The position numbers and the translations under genes were made by a program. Of a DNA stretch of 52,266 bases, positions 23,656 through 32,981 are shown piece by piece. Numbering within the stretch: position 1 is the stretch's first letter; each line of letters opens with the position of its first letter. The DNA is from an uncultured Bacteroidales bacterium (GTDB taxonomy: Bacteria; Bacteroidota; Bacteroidia; Bacteroidales; UBA3824): positions 1-52,266 of the forward strand of contig CALFIU010000174.1 in the NCBI GenBank assembly GCA_937877455.1. Direction: 5' to 3'. Under the pieces are notes generated by a model that worked only from the letters and a program-made list of their open reading frames with translations, was not told the DNA's origin and ran no database searches.

Positions 23656-26220
23656 CTATTCTGCCCATGCTCCAACAATGCCCAAATTTATTCCTTTTTT
23701 AGTTTTTTCTGTACATAAAAAAAATGTTTCTGCTACAGAAAAATCAAAATCAAACTTTTTTGAAGAAGAAAATTCTTTTTTCAAAAAAACGGGATATGCT
23801 TCTGCTAACAATGGTGTGGGTGTTTGTTGTAAATCTGAAAGTAATATTTCTACATAGTCTTTTCCTATTGAAACAGTTTTTTCTGCTGAAAATGTTATTC
23901 CATTTTTTAGCGTAATTCCAATGCGAAAAGTTTGTGTATTGGTGAGTGGTGAAAATTTTACACATAATTTTTTACATTGTGATGCTTTATTTGTTCTGTT
24001 TTCAATTTGTGGTTTTATGTCTTTGGAAATAATATAAAATTGTTCTTCTATTGTTGGATGATTATGAATTTTTAGAACATTTTGATTGTAAGGCATTTGT
24101 TCTTCGGGTTCGATTTTTGTTTTTCCCCATTGTGGATAGCCATAAACCGCTACTTTTTTGTCGTCAAATGCCGATTTTATCAAAACAATCTTATCATTTG
24201 GTTCTTCGATGTTTAAAGAATATTTTTCTTTGGGTGTAAAATCCCAATCGAGTGGATTTCCTTGTTTTTGGTCTGGAAATGTTGTACATTTTCCTGCGCT
24301 ATAAACCATTATGTAATAATTAAATATTCCTTTGTGTAACCATTCGTTTGGTAATATTGCCGAATATTCATACGTTGAAACTGCATTTAGTTTTAAACTT
24401 GGGTTATTTTTGTTCCAAAACGATACTTTTCCTGGATAAACAACAACAGAATCGATTTTTTGTGGTGCAACTATAGTTGCTTTTAATTCAAAATCTTTTC
24501 CTTTTTCTATTGTTTGTCCATCGGTATGTTTACAATAGATTTTGTCAACAATGGTGTTTGGTACGTAATATTCGTTGATAGAAAATACTTTAAATTGCTT
24601 TGGGTAAGTGATTTTTTTCTTGTTTTTCTTTTTTCCATTCAATGGTGTTAATATATAAACACCTGGCAAAATTTTAAGTTTATTGCCGTTTATTATTGGA
24701 TTTGAATTTGGACTAAGTGTTTCAACATCAAAATTATATGCAAGATCAGGAAGGTTTATTTCCATTTCTTGCAACGTGTTGTTTGTTATTGCTACTTTAC
24801 GGTTAAGAGACGGTTTTTCAAATGGGTCGTTAACAATTATAACATCGGGCATTATTTCTAATCTCCACATACCATTTTCAAGTTTATCAAGAAAGTAAGC
24901 TCCTGTTCCAGTGTATTTTACAACTGGCGAACTACCAACACCGCATATTTCTGTTAAAGTTTGTAGATTTTCTGGGTTATCGTTGGTATTATTGGTGTAG
25001 AAAAATTTTCCGTCAGCATTATATTCTGCTAAATTTCTCGAATAACTAACTGTTGTTCCATAAAATGTTGTATCTTCAGGATATGGTTCAAATTGTTGAT
25101 ACAAAGGTACTTTCTTTGTTACTTCGGCGGCTATTTTCATGCCTATGGCTTTGCCCGGTGTATATATAATGTTTAGGTAATGGGTTTGATAATCGGTGTT
25201 ATATTGTGCCAAAAACATTGCATCGTATGCAAATTGGGTTATCCACTGAAAACCAGCAGTTTTTAATGATCGTGCAATTGCAGGGAACAAATATGTTGAT
25301 AAAACATCGGCTGGGTCGAATTCGTATATGATTTTTGCTTTTTTGTCAAAATTTTCAACATCTTTAAAATCAATATCATAACTATCTATGTATGGCAAAA
25401 AATTTATATTTTTTGTATATCCACCAACCAATCCTGTTGGATACCATTGATAAGTGGTGCCGTCTATTGGTGTTTTAAAATATGCCGATACAAAATCGTG
25501 ATTGTGGCTTACATTATAAAATATTGGTTTTTTGCAATCTGTTGATTTTAAGGCTTCTATCATTGCATTGATGTAATTTTCAGTATCTTCAATTGATACG
25601 GAATGACATGGTTCGTTGTTTATTTCAAATGCAACTATGCTTGGGTCGTCTTTGTATGATTTTCCTGTGTATGGATTAACGTGGTTTACAAGTTGTTTGA
25701 TGTAGTTTTGTTGGGCTTTTATTGCAGCTGTGTCGGAGTGTATCATACATTTGTCGTATAAATATGAGTATGCGCCAGTGTTGATGTTTCTTTCTGGATA
25801 GCCATTTCCAAAATTGGTTTGTGCTGTGAAAACTATGTCTATTTTGCGTTGTTTTAGTTTCATTACCAAATAGTCGAGCATGTCAAGATGGTCGTTTTCT
25901 AAAATATTACCATCTTTGTCTGAAATTTCTACATCCCAAAGATGCAACCTAAATGCGTTTAGTCCAAGGCGTGCCATGTGATAAACGTCTATGTCAATAG
26001 CTGTTTTTCTATTAACACCGAGATATTGTGCTGCTCTGTATGAATGGGCAAATGGCAAAGTATAATTTGTGCCGTAATATGCAACTTCTTTTCCATCAGA
26101 AGTATTACGGAGTATTCCTTGATTATCGGTAAATAGTGGCGATGTTTTTTGTGCCTTTGTGTTAATTGTTAAAATTAAAAAAAGTAGGCATAATGCTACT
26201 TTTGAATAAATATTCTTCAT
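23656..26220 (-). CDS. Secreted clan GH-A glycoside hydrolase (GH5-like)
   Basis: An 854-residue protein with a signal peptide ending INTKAQ. Residues about 45-400 form a TIM barrel of the cellulase/GH5 type: GLNAFRLHLWD, the acid/base in VAFEINNEP, and the likely nucleophile in IIYEFDPAD. Residues about 400-560 form beta domains that may be C-terminal glycosidase modules. Residues 560-854 are further beta-rich modules, probably carbohydrate-binding or Ig-like. I cannot assign a subfamily or substrate. The gene starts 43 bases after the receiver-domain gene, so they may be co-transcribed. The sequence downstream is extremely A/T rich and lacks a clear terminator within 120 bases. Confidence 0.8.
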   Translation of the reverse strand: MKNIYSKVALCLLFLILTINTKAQKTSPLFTDNQGILRNTSDGKEVAYYGTNYTLPFAHSYRAAQYLGVNRKTAIDIDVYHMARLGLNAFRLHLWDVEISDKDGNILENDHLDMLDYLVMKLKQRKIDIVFTAQTNFGNGYPERNINTGAYSYLYDKCMIHSDTAAIKAQQNYIKQLVNHVNPYTGKSYKDDPSIVAFEINNEPCHSVSIEDTENYINAMIEALKSTDCKKPIFYNVSHNHDFVSAYFKTPIDGTTYQWYPTGLVGGYTKNINFLPYIDSYDIDFKDVENFDKKAKIIYEFDPADVLSTYLFPAIARSLKTAGFQWITQFAYDAMFLAQYNTDYQTHYLNIIYTPGKAIGMKIAAEVTKKVPLYQQFEPYPEDTTFYGTTVSYSRNLAEYNADGKFFYTNNTNDNPENLQTLTEICGVGSSPVVKYTGTGAYFLDKLENGMWRLEIMPDVIIVNDPFEKPSLNRKVAITNNTLQEMEINLPDLAYNFDVETLSPNSNPIINGNKLKILPGVYILTPLNGKKKNKKKITYPKQFKVFSINEYYVPNTIVDKIYCKHTDGQTIEKGKDFELKATIVAPQKIDSVVVYPGKVSFWNKNNPSLKLNAVSTYEYSAILPNEWLHKGIFNYYIMVYSAGKCTTFPDQKQGNPLDWDFTPKEKYSLNIEEPNDKIVLIKSAFDDKKVAVYGYPQWGKTKIEPEEQMPYNQNVLKIHNHPTIEEQFYIISKDIKPQIENRTNKASQCKKLCVKFSPLTNTQTFRIGITLKNGITFSAEKTVSIGKDYVEILLSDLQQTPTPLLAEAYPVFLKKEFSSSKKFDFDFSVAETFFLCTEKTKKGINLGIVGAWAE

Positions 26221-26263
26221 CTGTTTATTTTTGAAGAAAAGTTATAACTATTTGTGTATAAAA

Positions 26264-26635
26264 TTATTCGGTAATATATTTTTTTATAACTTGACGCAAT
26301 TTATCTTTGTAAATTGGTTTTGTAAGATATTCATTAAAAGCAGATTCGTATTGTTCAATTTCGTTTTCAAGTGCGTATGCTGTTTGCGCCACAATTGGTA
26401 TGTTTGGAAATTTTTTATGGATGGCTAATGCAGCGTGAAAACCGTCCATTTCTGGCATTTTTACATCCATAAGAATTACTTTTATATCAGGATTTTTTTC
26501 GGTTATTTCAAGTGCTTGTTTTCCTGTATTGGCGCACAAAATTTCCACGTCCATGCCAGCAAGCACTTCTTCTATGTACAGCATATTGTATGCTTCGTCT
26601 TCTGCAACAAGTATTTTTCGTGGTGATTTTTCCAT
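26264..26635 (-). CDS. Single-domain response regulator (receiver only)
   Basis: A 123-residue CheY-like receiver with no output domain. The acidic pair is in LVAEDEAYN, the phosphoacceptor Asp is in ILMDVKMPEMDG (about residue 57), the switch Thr is in AQTAYA and the conserved Lys in TKPIYK. It would be phosphorylated by an unlinked histidine kinase, probably a hybrid kinase, and act by protein contact. It has its own consensus promoter overlapping the end of cdaA. The clan GH-A gene follows 43 bases downstream. Confidence 0.93.
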   Translation of the reverse strand: MEKSPRKILVAEDEAYNMLYIEEVLAGMDVEILCANTGKQALEITEKNPDIKVILMDVKMPEMDGFHAALAIHKKFPNIPIVAQTAYALENEIEQYESAFNEYLTKPIYKDKLRQVIKKYITE

Positions 26636-26669
26636 ATCTTAAATATATAATGTTTGTTTTTATTTCTGC

Positions 26670-26700
26670 CAAATTTATGTTTTTTTGACAAATTGGCAAA
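26670..26700 (-). promoter_or_regulatory. Promoter of the receiver-domain gene
   Basis: Minus-strand TTTG (26697-26700), exactly 19 bases, then TAAATTTG (26670-26677): full consensus. The predicted start is near 26663, leader about 27 bases. It lies directly at the stop codon of cdaA. Confidence 0.8.
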
Positions 26701-27546
26701 TTATTTTTTAAAAAAACTTAAAAAATCGCCAATTTTTTCTTCTGCCATTAGTTTAAAATTGTTTTGTCCAAGAACAAATCTTTCTTTTAATTTGTCAGAC
26801 AATTGCTCTGGTGTAATCCCCATTACTATTCCACCATATTCGGCGTAAGAAATTTCTCCACGTTCTTCTGATACTATTATAACAAGGCTGTCGGTTGATT
26901 CGCTTATTCCAATGCCACTGCGATGTCTTAGGCCAATTTTTTTTGGAAGATTCATATTTTCTGATACTGGCAACATGCATTTGGCTGCTACTATGCGTCC
27001 GTTTATTATTATTGCTGCGCCGTCGTGAAGTGGGGCATTTTTAAAAAATATAGCATCAAGAATTCTTGCGCTAACGTTGCAATCGAGTTTTTCGCCAGTG
27101 TTGATTGTAGAACTCATGTCGGAATGGTATGGCAATACTATAAGTGCTCCTACTTTGTTGGTAGCAAACTTTGTACACGCTTCTACTATTTCTGGTATAT
27201 TGAGTTGTAATGGATCTTTTTTTATAAAATTTCCCATAATTTTGTCTATCGAAAACAACTCTTTTATTGAATATTTGTTGCCAAGGCTTAGCAAAAATTT
27301 TCTTATTTCTTGTTGAAATACCACAACAAATGCCAAAATTCCAACGCCTGTTATTCTGTTCATTATGGTACTCATCAAACTCATGTTTAGTGCTTTTACT
27401 ATTAGCCAAATGCCAAATAGTATAAACAAACCAAAAAATATGTTCATGGCTGCACTCCCTTTTATCTTCATGTAAAAGAAGTAGAGAATGTAAGCCACGA
27501 GCATTATGTCGATGACATCAATTATGGAAATATTTAGGTAACCCAT
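26701..27546 (-). CDS. cdaA: Diadenylate cyclase CdaA
   Basis: A 281-residue membrane enzyme that makes cyclic di-AMP from two ATP. Three N-terminal membrane helices (residues about 10-85) precede a DAC domain with the catalytic DGA motif in LHDGAAIIING and the RHR motif in GLRHRSGIGISE. The length is normal for CdaA. Cyclic di-AMP usually controls potassium, turgor and wall homeostasis. It is the third gene of a minus-strand run (DUF1599, BT_3928-like, cdaA) with gaps of 18 and 29 bases. In many Bacteroidota cdaA lies beside folP; here folP is about 4 kb away on the other strand. Confidence 0.95.
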   Translation of the reverse strand: MGYLNISIIDVIDIMLVAYILYFFYMKIKGSAAMNIFFGLFILFGIWLIVKALNMSLMSTIMNRITGVGILAFVVVFQQEIRKFLLSLGNKYSIKELFSIDKIMGNFIKKDPLQLNIPEIVEACTKFATNKVGALIVLPYHSDMSSTINTGEKLDCNVSARILDAIFFKNAPLHDGAAIIINGRIVAAKCMLPVSENMNLPKKIGLRHRSGIGISESTDSLVIIVSEERGEISYAEYGGIVMGITPEQLSDKLKERFVLGQNNFKLMAEEKIGDFLSFFKK

Positions 27547-27575
27547 TTTTTATGGATAAAGACGTAAAATTTTTA

Positions 27576-28670
27576 CTATTTAAATTTAAAATCTCTAAAA
27601 TTCCATTTGTCCATTACAACACCTTTTTCTAATTTTACTATACCGGGATTTGCCCTTACTATTGTTTTAAGGGTTATGTCGTCTGTTTGATAAAATTGAA
27701 AATAAGCATCGTATTTGCGTTTTGTTTCTTCAATAACATCAATATTGCTCGATGTTAATGCAATTATTTCCCAATCTTTTTTGTCTGCATATTCTTTAAG
27801 GTCTTTTAACATTTCGAGACCGTCTTCGTTGGCTTTTTCTATTTTGTGCATAATTACCATCAATACAGGTCTTTCAACTTCAAGATAGTAATTGGCACTA
27901 TCAATTCCCGAAACGCCTACCATGGTAAAATCGTGAATAGGTGGAATATATCCTTCGGATAAAAGTTCTGATTTTACAAATTTCCATTTTGTAGTGTCGC
28001 CATATTCCTCATAATCATTAATTCCAAATGTTTTTTTCTCGCCAGTTTGTATGTTTTCGTATATTAATGCGGTTTCTGGCCTTGGAGCATCGTCAGGATA
28101 AGACATTAGTTGGGCAATGTTGTTTCCTATTTTATATGGTCTAAAATCTAAAATTGGCAAATGACGAATCATTAAAAGTTGGAAAAATAAGCCTATAACA
28201 AACACCGTTGTTGCAATGGCAGTTTCTACGTTGTCAGAAAGTGGGTTGTCGAGTTGTTTGCGTTTTATAAAAACAAAAAGTACAAACACAAGTAATACAA
28301 GATTTTTTGCAAATGTTTCCCAATTAGAAAGTACTATTGCATCGCCAAAACAACCGCAGTCGTGTACTGGATTTTCTATGGCTAAATACAATGTTATTGG
28401 GGTGAATATAATCATAAAAACAAGCGAAAACCATGCTCCAACGCGTGCTTTAAGGTTGAAAAATAGCATTACTCCTGTGGTAAACTCTAATGATGAGAGT
28501 ATAAATGCCAACGGTAACGATAATGGAGCGAGCCATGGAAGGTTGAATGCAAGATTGAAATAATCTGTGAATTTGTAGCAAGAACCAAGTGGGTCAACGG
28601 CTTTTACAAATCCCGAGAACATAAAAACTGCTCCTACCAATAGGCGGCAAATAAATAACAGTAGTTTCAT
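27576..28670 (-). CDS. BT_3928-family membrane protein (DoxX/MauE-like with thioredoxin-like end)
   Basis: 364 residues. The N-terminal part has four membrane helices of the DoxX/MauE type (RLLVGAVFMFSGFVKAVDP, then VHDCGCFGD before helix four). A further helix follows near residue 160, then a periplasmic thioredoxin-fold-like region lacking a CxxC motif. This is the conserved Bacteroidota BT_3928 family. A redox or quinone-linked role is plausible but not established. It sits between DUF1599 and cdaA, an arrangement recalling the DUF1599-BT_3928-tpiA run of other Bacteroidales, with tpiA absent here. Confidence 0.85.
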   Translation of the reverse strand: MKLLLFICRLLVGAVFMFSGFVKAVDPLGSCYKFTDYFNLAFNLPWLAPLSLPLAFILSSLEFTTGVMLFFNLKARVGAWFSLVFMIIFTPITLYLAIENPVHDCGCFGDAIVLSNWETFAKNLVLLVFVLFVFIKRKQLDNPLSDNVETAIATTVFVIGLFFQLLMIRHLPILDFRPYKIGNNIAQLMSYPDDAPRPETALIYENIQTGEKKTFGINDYEEYGDTTKWKFVKSELLSEGYIPPIHDFTMVGVSGIDSANYYLEVERPVLMVIMHKIEKANEDGLEMLKDLKEYADKKDWEIIALTSSNIDVIEETKRKYDAYFQFYQTDDITLKTIVRANPGIVKLEKGVVMDKWNFRDFKFK

Positions 28671-28688
28671 TTTTTTTGTTTTTTATGT

Positions 28689-29231
28689 TTATTGTCCTTT
28701 TTCTGTCAATTTTATTAATGCAAATACTGCATAGTTTATTATATCAAAATAACCAGAACTTATGCCTTCTGAAACGGTGGTTTTGCCGCCGTTGTCTTCT
28801 ATTTGTTTTATGCGATAAATTTTCATTAGTATTAAGTCGGTTATGCTTTGGATACGCATCATTCTCCATGCTTCGCCGTAATCGTGATTTTTTCTTATCA
28901 TCAAATCTTTGGCTTGTCGTAAAAAACTATCGTAGAGATTTTCTGCTGTTGTTGCGTCCATATCGGCGGTGTCTGAAAAACCTTTTTCCAACTGAATCAA
29001 GCCCATAACCGAGTAATTTATTAGTCCAATATATTCAGGTCGTGGTCCTTCGTCAATCATTGCTTGATTGTTGACTTCCAACCCGCGTATTCTGTTGGCC
29101 TTAATGTAAATTTGGTCTGTTACCGAACTCGGACGCATTATTCGCCAAGCTGTGCCGTAATCGCATGTTTTTTTTACAAAAATGTCTCTGCAATTTGCTA
29201 TTTCTTTGTCAAATTGTTCGTCAGTTTTCAT
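28689..29231 (-). CDS. DUF1599 (Nmad1) protein with two repeats
   Basis: A 180-residue cytoplasmic protein containing two copies of the same module: residues about 12-50 (CRDIFVKKTCDYGTAWRIMR) and 105-145 (AKDLMIRKNHDYGEAWRMMR), each ending in an INY.V..L.L segment. This is the DUF1599 family, also called nucleotide modification associated domain 1. No enzyme activity is proven. It is the first gene of a minus-strand run and is divergent from pdxB, with 100 bases between the start codons. Confidence 0.92.
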   Translation of the reverse strand: MKTDEQFDKEIANCRDIFVKKTCDYGTAWRIMRPSSVTDQIYIKANRIRGLEVNNQAMIDEGPRPEYIGLINYSVMGLIQLEKGFSDTADMDATTAENLYDSFLRQAKDLMIRKNHDYGEAWRMMRIQSITDLILMKIYRIKQIEDNGGKTTVSEGISSGYFDIINYAVFALIKLTEKGQ

Positions 29232-29285
29232 AAGTATTTAATAAAAATTTGGAGTGCAATTTTAGCAATTTTTTTAGAAACTGAT

Positions 29286-29293
29286 TAATTTTG
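29286..29293 (+). promoter_or_regulatory. -7 box of the pdxB transcript
   Basis: TAATTTTG fits TAnnTTTG. The predicted start near 29300 leaves 32 bases before the ATG at 29332 but only 8 before the ATG at 29308, favouring 29332. The -33 element is weak. Confidence 0.5.
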
Positions 29294-29331
29294 CTGACAA
29301 AATTTTAATGTGGCAACCAATTTTATTAAAA

Positions 29332-30360
29332 ATGAAAATTGTAATTGACGATAAGGTTAGGTTTTTGGGGCATGTGTTTGAAAAAAAAACTGAAACAATT
29401 TTTTTGCCAGCCAGTAAGATAGACAACATAGCGGTAAAAGATGCTGATGCTTTGATTATTCGTACTCGTACGCTGTGCAACGAAACCCTTTTAAAACACA
29501 GCAAAGTAAAATTTATTGGTACGGCTACAATTGGGTTCGACCATATTGACACTGAATATTGTAAGCAAAACAATATATTTTTTACCAATGCTCCTGGTTG
29601 CAATTCGGGATCAGTGGCGCAATATATTGCTTCTGCACTTGTAACAATATCTCAAAAATTAGGTTTTGGTTTAGAGGGCAAAACGCTTGGTGTAATTGGG
29701 GCGGGAAATGTAGGAAAAAAAGTTATTAAAGTGGCGAAAGCATTAAAAATGAATATTTTGGTTAACGATCAACCACAATTTGAAAATGGTAACAATGTTT
29801 TTAACAACACTTCTATACAAGTAATTCAACAGCAAGCTGATATTATAACTTTTCATGTGCCGTTAACTATTGATGGTAAGTACAAAACGTTGAAAATGTG
29901 TAATTTAGATTTTCTTAGCAAGTTGAAACCTTCGGCTGTAGTAATAAATAGTTCGCGAGGTGCAGTGGTTGACAATAACGACCTTCTTAAAGCGTTGAAA
30001 CAAAAATTAATAGCGGCTGCAGTTCTTGACGTTTGGGAAAACGAACCAAATATCAACATTGATTTGATGAATAGTTGTTTGCTTGCTACTCCGCATATTG
30101 CTGGTTATTCTGTGGATGGAAAAGCTAATGCATCGCAACAGGTTGTTGAAAAACTTTCTAATTTTTTTAACCTTGGTATTACACCTTGGAAACCAGATAC
30201 TTCTGATTATCAAGGCTTTAGTCTTAATTATAATAATCTAAATCCGCATGACATTTTAAAATCGTATAACATTAATAACGATAGCGAAAAACTAAAAAAT
30301 AATCCAGAGAAATTTGAATTTTTTAGGGGCAATTACCCAATTCGTCGTGAGGAATTGTAA
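29332..30360 (+). CDS. pdxB: 4-phosphoerythronate dehydrogenase PdxB
   Basis: A 342-residue NAD-dependent dehydrogenase of the D-2-hydroxyacid family, second step of the DXP-dependent route to pyridoxal phosphate. The start MKIVIDDKVRF is typical of PdxB. The Rossmann motif is GVIGAGNVGKKV. Catalytic residues are Arg in NSSRGAVVD, Glu in DVWENEP and His in TPHIAGYS. FIGTATIGFDHID is a PdxB signature. An in-frame ATG eight codons upstream is possible but leaves little leader. SPOR, folP and others follow on the same strand. Confidence 0.93.
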   Translation: MKIVIDDKVRFLGHVFEKKTETIFLPASKIDNIAVKDADALIIRTRTLCNETLLKHSKVKFIGTATIGFDHIDTEYCKQNNIFFTNAPGCNSGSVAQYIASALVTISQKLGFGLEGKTLGVIGAGNVGKKVIKVAKALKMNILVNDQPQFENGNNVFNNTSIQVIQQQADIITFHVPLTIDGKYKTLKMCNLDFLSKLKPSAVVINSSRGAVVDNNDLLKALKQKLIAAAVLDVWENEPNINIDLMNSCLLATPHIAGYSVDGKANASQQVVEKLSNFFNLGITPWKPDTSDYQGFSLNYNNLNPHDILKSYNINNDSEKLKNNPEKFEFFRGNYPIRREEL

Positions 30361-30488
30361 AGGTTGTTAACAAACATAAAATCAACTATTATAAAAAAGT
30401 AGATAAAAATTTAACAATTTTTTTCAATTCAGTTTCAATAAAGGTATTAATATTGCGTTGTAAACAAAAAAACATAAAAACTACGACT

Positions 30489-31400
30489 ATGAAAAAAATA
30501 TTATTTTCGATAATATTGTTGCTTGGTTGCTATGTATCCAAAGCTCAACAAATTAATCAAACTGAAGAAATAAAAAAACAGCTTAACGATCAGCAGTTGA
30601 GCGAAATAACCGAAGCTGAAGCGGCACGTGCAAAAGCTGATGCATTGCTTGAGGCTGCCAACAAGCAGATGGATAAAGTAAATGCTCAAAAAGCAAAAGC
30701 TGCATCTGCGTCAAAAAGTGAAGCAAAAAAGATTCAAAAATCTCTAAAAACAGAAGAACCGGCAGCTGTTGCAAAAAAAATAACTGCATTAACACAAAGC
30801 AACAAAGTAAATTCTAACATTTATAAAATTTATCAAGAAAATCTCGACGAGCTTGAAATGTCTGCAAAACCCGAAAAACAAAAATCTTTAAAAGAAATTT
30901 TGGCATTGGCTAAAAAAGATTTTGATGATGCCGAACTTACAATAAAAAAGTTGCCAACTGGTAAAAAAGTTGACCAAAATGTAATTCTAAAAAACAGAGA
31001 AAACGCAGATATTAAGTATAACGATGCAATAGCACAACAAGTGCAAGCCTATGCGTGTGTTTTGGGTTGGTATGATATAAAAGAAGAAGAAAAAAAGGTT
31101 GAACAGCCAGCGGTTCAAATAGTACAACAGCCTGAAAATACTGATCGTATAATTTATAAGGTGCAAATTGCAGCATCAGAAACACCTTTGTCGATGAGTG
31201 CACTTAATGAAATATATAAAACCAACGATATAATTAACAACGATTTGGAAGAAAATCTTTACAGATATTCCATCGGATATTTTTCAACATACGAAGAGGC
31301 AGCAGCATTGCGCGACAAAATTGGTGTAAGAGGAGCATTTATTGTGGCTTACAAAAATGGTAAACGTGTAACAGATATCAACGAAGTTTATAACAAGTAA
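30489..31400 (+). CDS. Exported SPOR-domain protein
   Basis: 303 residues. A signal peptide ends at about YVSKAQ. A long charged, Ala/Lys/Glu-rich helix follows (residues about 25-190, probably coiled coil). The C-terminal SPOR domain (about residues 220-303, starting YKVQIAASETPLSM) would bind denuded peptidoglycan. It probably acts in the cell envelope during division or wall remodelling. The ATG at 30489 is preferred over a TTG 12 codons upstream. It lies 128 bases after pdxB and 11 bases before folP. Confidence 0.85.
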   Translation: MKKILFSIILLLGCYVSKAQQINQTEEIKKQLNDQQLSEITEAEAARAKADALLEAANKQMDKVNAQKAKAASASKSEAKKIQKSLKTEEPAAVAKKITALTQSNKVNSNIYKIYQENLDELEMSAKPEKQKSLKEILALAKKDFDDAELTIKKLPTGKKVDQNVILKNRENADIKYNDAIAQQVQAYACVLGWYDIKEEEKKVEQPAVQIVQQPENTDRIIYKVQIAASETPLSMSALNEIYKTNDIINNDLEENLYRYSIGYFSTYEEAAALRDKIGVRGAFIVAYKNGKRVTDINEVYNK

Positions 31401-31411
31401 TTAAACAAAAA

Positions 31412-32272
31412 ATGACTTTTGTCAACCCTAACTATACAATTGTTTGTAAAGGAAATTTAATTGACGTAGCCGAGCCTAAAATTATGGGCATTGTTAACGT
31501 AACTCCAGATTCTTTTTTTGCGCAAAGTCGTTGTAATACTGAGGCTTTGCTAATTGACGCTGTAAAAAAGATGGTTGACGAAGGTGCTGATTTTATTGAT
31601 GTTGGGGCGTGTAGCACAAGACCAGCAGGCGTGCAACCATCGGAAGATGAGGAAATATCTCGTATTGATTTTGCACTTGAAATATTATCAAACCAATTTC
31701 CTGACGTTTTTTTTTCGGTTGATACCTATAGAAGCAAAGTAGCAGAAATTGCAGTTGAAAAATATGGTGTGTCGATTATAAACGATATTTCTGGTGGAAT
31801 GGCTGATAAAAATATGTTTAAAACAGTTGCACAACTCGGTGTAGTATATATTTTGTCGCACATAAATGGTACACCGCAAGATATTATTAGCAATGCAAAC
31901 TATCCAAAAGGTTTGATAAACGAAATTATAGAATATTTTGCAATAAAAATTCAGGAACTTAAACTTTTGGGAGTTAATGATATAATACTCGACCCGGGTT
32001 TTGGATTTTCAAAAACTGTAGATCAAAATTTTGAATTGCTTGGAAATTTGAAAAACTTAGATATTTTTGGTTTTCCAATAATGGTTGGATTAAGTAGAAA
32101 ATCTATGATTTGGAAAACATTAAACACCACACCAGAAAACGCGCTTAATGGTACAACGGTTGCTAACACAATTGCATTGATGAATGGTGCAAAAATTTTA
32201 AGAGTTCATGATGTAAAACAGGCGCGCGAGGCCATTGAACTATGCAAGAAAGCAGAGCATTGTTTAAAATAA
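31412..32272 (+). CDS. folP: Dihydropteroate synthase
   Basis: A 286-residue cytosolic enzyme joining para-aminobenzoate to dihydropterin pyrophosphate in folate synthesis, the sulfonamide target. Motifs in order are KIMGIVNVTPDSF, VGACSTRPAG, FSVDTYRSKVA, INDISGG, ILDPGFGFSKT, GLSRKSM and a C-terminal LRVHDV. All expected substrate-binding residues appear kept. Its last 31 bases overlap the next gene in another frame, implying translational coupling. Confidence 0.96.
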   Translation: MTFVNPNYTIVCKGNLIDVAEPKIMGIVNVTPDSFFAQSRCNTEALLIDAVKKMVDEGADFIDVGACSTRPAGVQPSEDEEISRIDFALEILSNQFPDVFFSVDTYRSKVAEIAVEKYGVSIINDISGGMADKNMFKTVAQLGVVYILSHINGTPQDIISNANYPKGLINEIIEYFAIKIQELKLLGVNDIILDPGFGFSKTVDQNFELLGNLKNLDIFGFPIMVGLSRKSMIWKTLNTTPENALNGTTVANTIALMNGAKILRVHDVKQAREAIELCKKAEHCLK

Positions 32273-32904
32273 TAATTGTTGTTTTATTTTTTGGGATTAG
32301 CAAAGTATCTGCACAAAATAAATATTTGGATTTTTTTGTTGGTGCAACTGTTAATATCTCAGAAAATACAGATTTTATAGAAAAATATTCTCTTGATAGA
32401 CTAAAAGTTGGTTTAAATGTAGGTGCAAGTTTTTCTCAAAGTTTCTGCGAAAACATGTTTAGATATGGTGGGGATATTTTGTATAATTCAAAAGGCGAAA
32501 AATATAGTTTAGGCGACAGTATAAATTTCGATTCTGACATAAGTTATTTTCAAATTCGTCCATTTATAAAGTATTATATTCCGTCAGCACCATTATATAT
32601 AGGTGTTGGATTTTATGGAGCGTATGCCGTTAATAAAGTTGTAAATTATGGTGATGATTTTAAACCCGAAATTCCGCAAATAGACCAACCTACACCAAAA
32701 TATTATTCTGCCATGGATTTTGGTCCAACTTTATGGTTTGGTGGGGAATTAAATTTTGGTGCAGTTAGTTATTTTGCAGGAATTTGTCTTGAATATGGAC
32801 TTGCTAACATTTCTGAAAGAGAAAATAGAAAAATTTTTAATCGTTCTGCTGAAATATGTGTTGGTGTTAATTTTTTAATAACAGACAAAAATTATAGGCA
32901 TTGA
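32242..32904 (+). CDS. Outer-membrane beta-barrel protein (PorT-like)
   Basis: 220 residues with a signal peptide ending KVSAQ, followed by alternating amphipathic strands rich in Gly and aromatics (GLNVGASFSQSF, IRPFIKYYIP, IGVGFYGAYA) and a terminal strand ICVGVNFLI. This fits an 8-stranded porin-like barrel of the Bacteroidota outer-membrane beta-barrel families. The ATG at 32242 lies inside folP. The role is unknown. Confidence 0.7.
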   Translation: MQESRALFKIIIVVLFFGISKVSAQNKYLDFFVGATVNISENTDFIEKYSLDRLKVGLNVGASFSQSFCENMFRYGGDILYNSKGEKYSLGDSINFDSDISYFQIRPFIKYYIPSAPLYIGVGFYGAYAVNKVVNYGDDFKPEIPQIDQPTPKYYSAMDFGPTLWFGGELNFGAVSYFAGICLEYGLANISERENRKIFNRSAEICVGVNFLITDKNYRH

Positions 32905-32955
32905 TAATTTGTCAACAAAAAAAGATACTACGTTTTTAGGTATTACAAAAAACAT

Positions 32956-32963
32956 TACTTTTG
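32956..32963 (+). promoter_or_regulatory. -7 box of the lptC gene
   Basis: TACTTTTG fits TAnnTTTG; the predicted start near 32970 is 12 bases before the ATG. It excludes the TTG at 32961 as a start. The -33 element is weak. Confidence 0.5.
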
Positions 32964-32981
32964 TCGGCAAAGAGAATTAAA

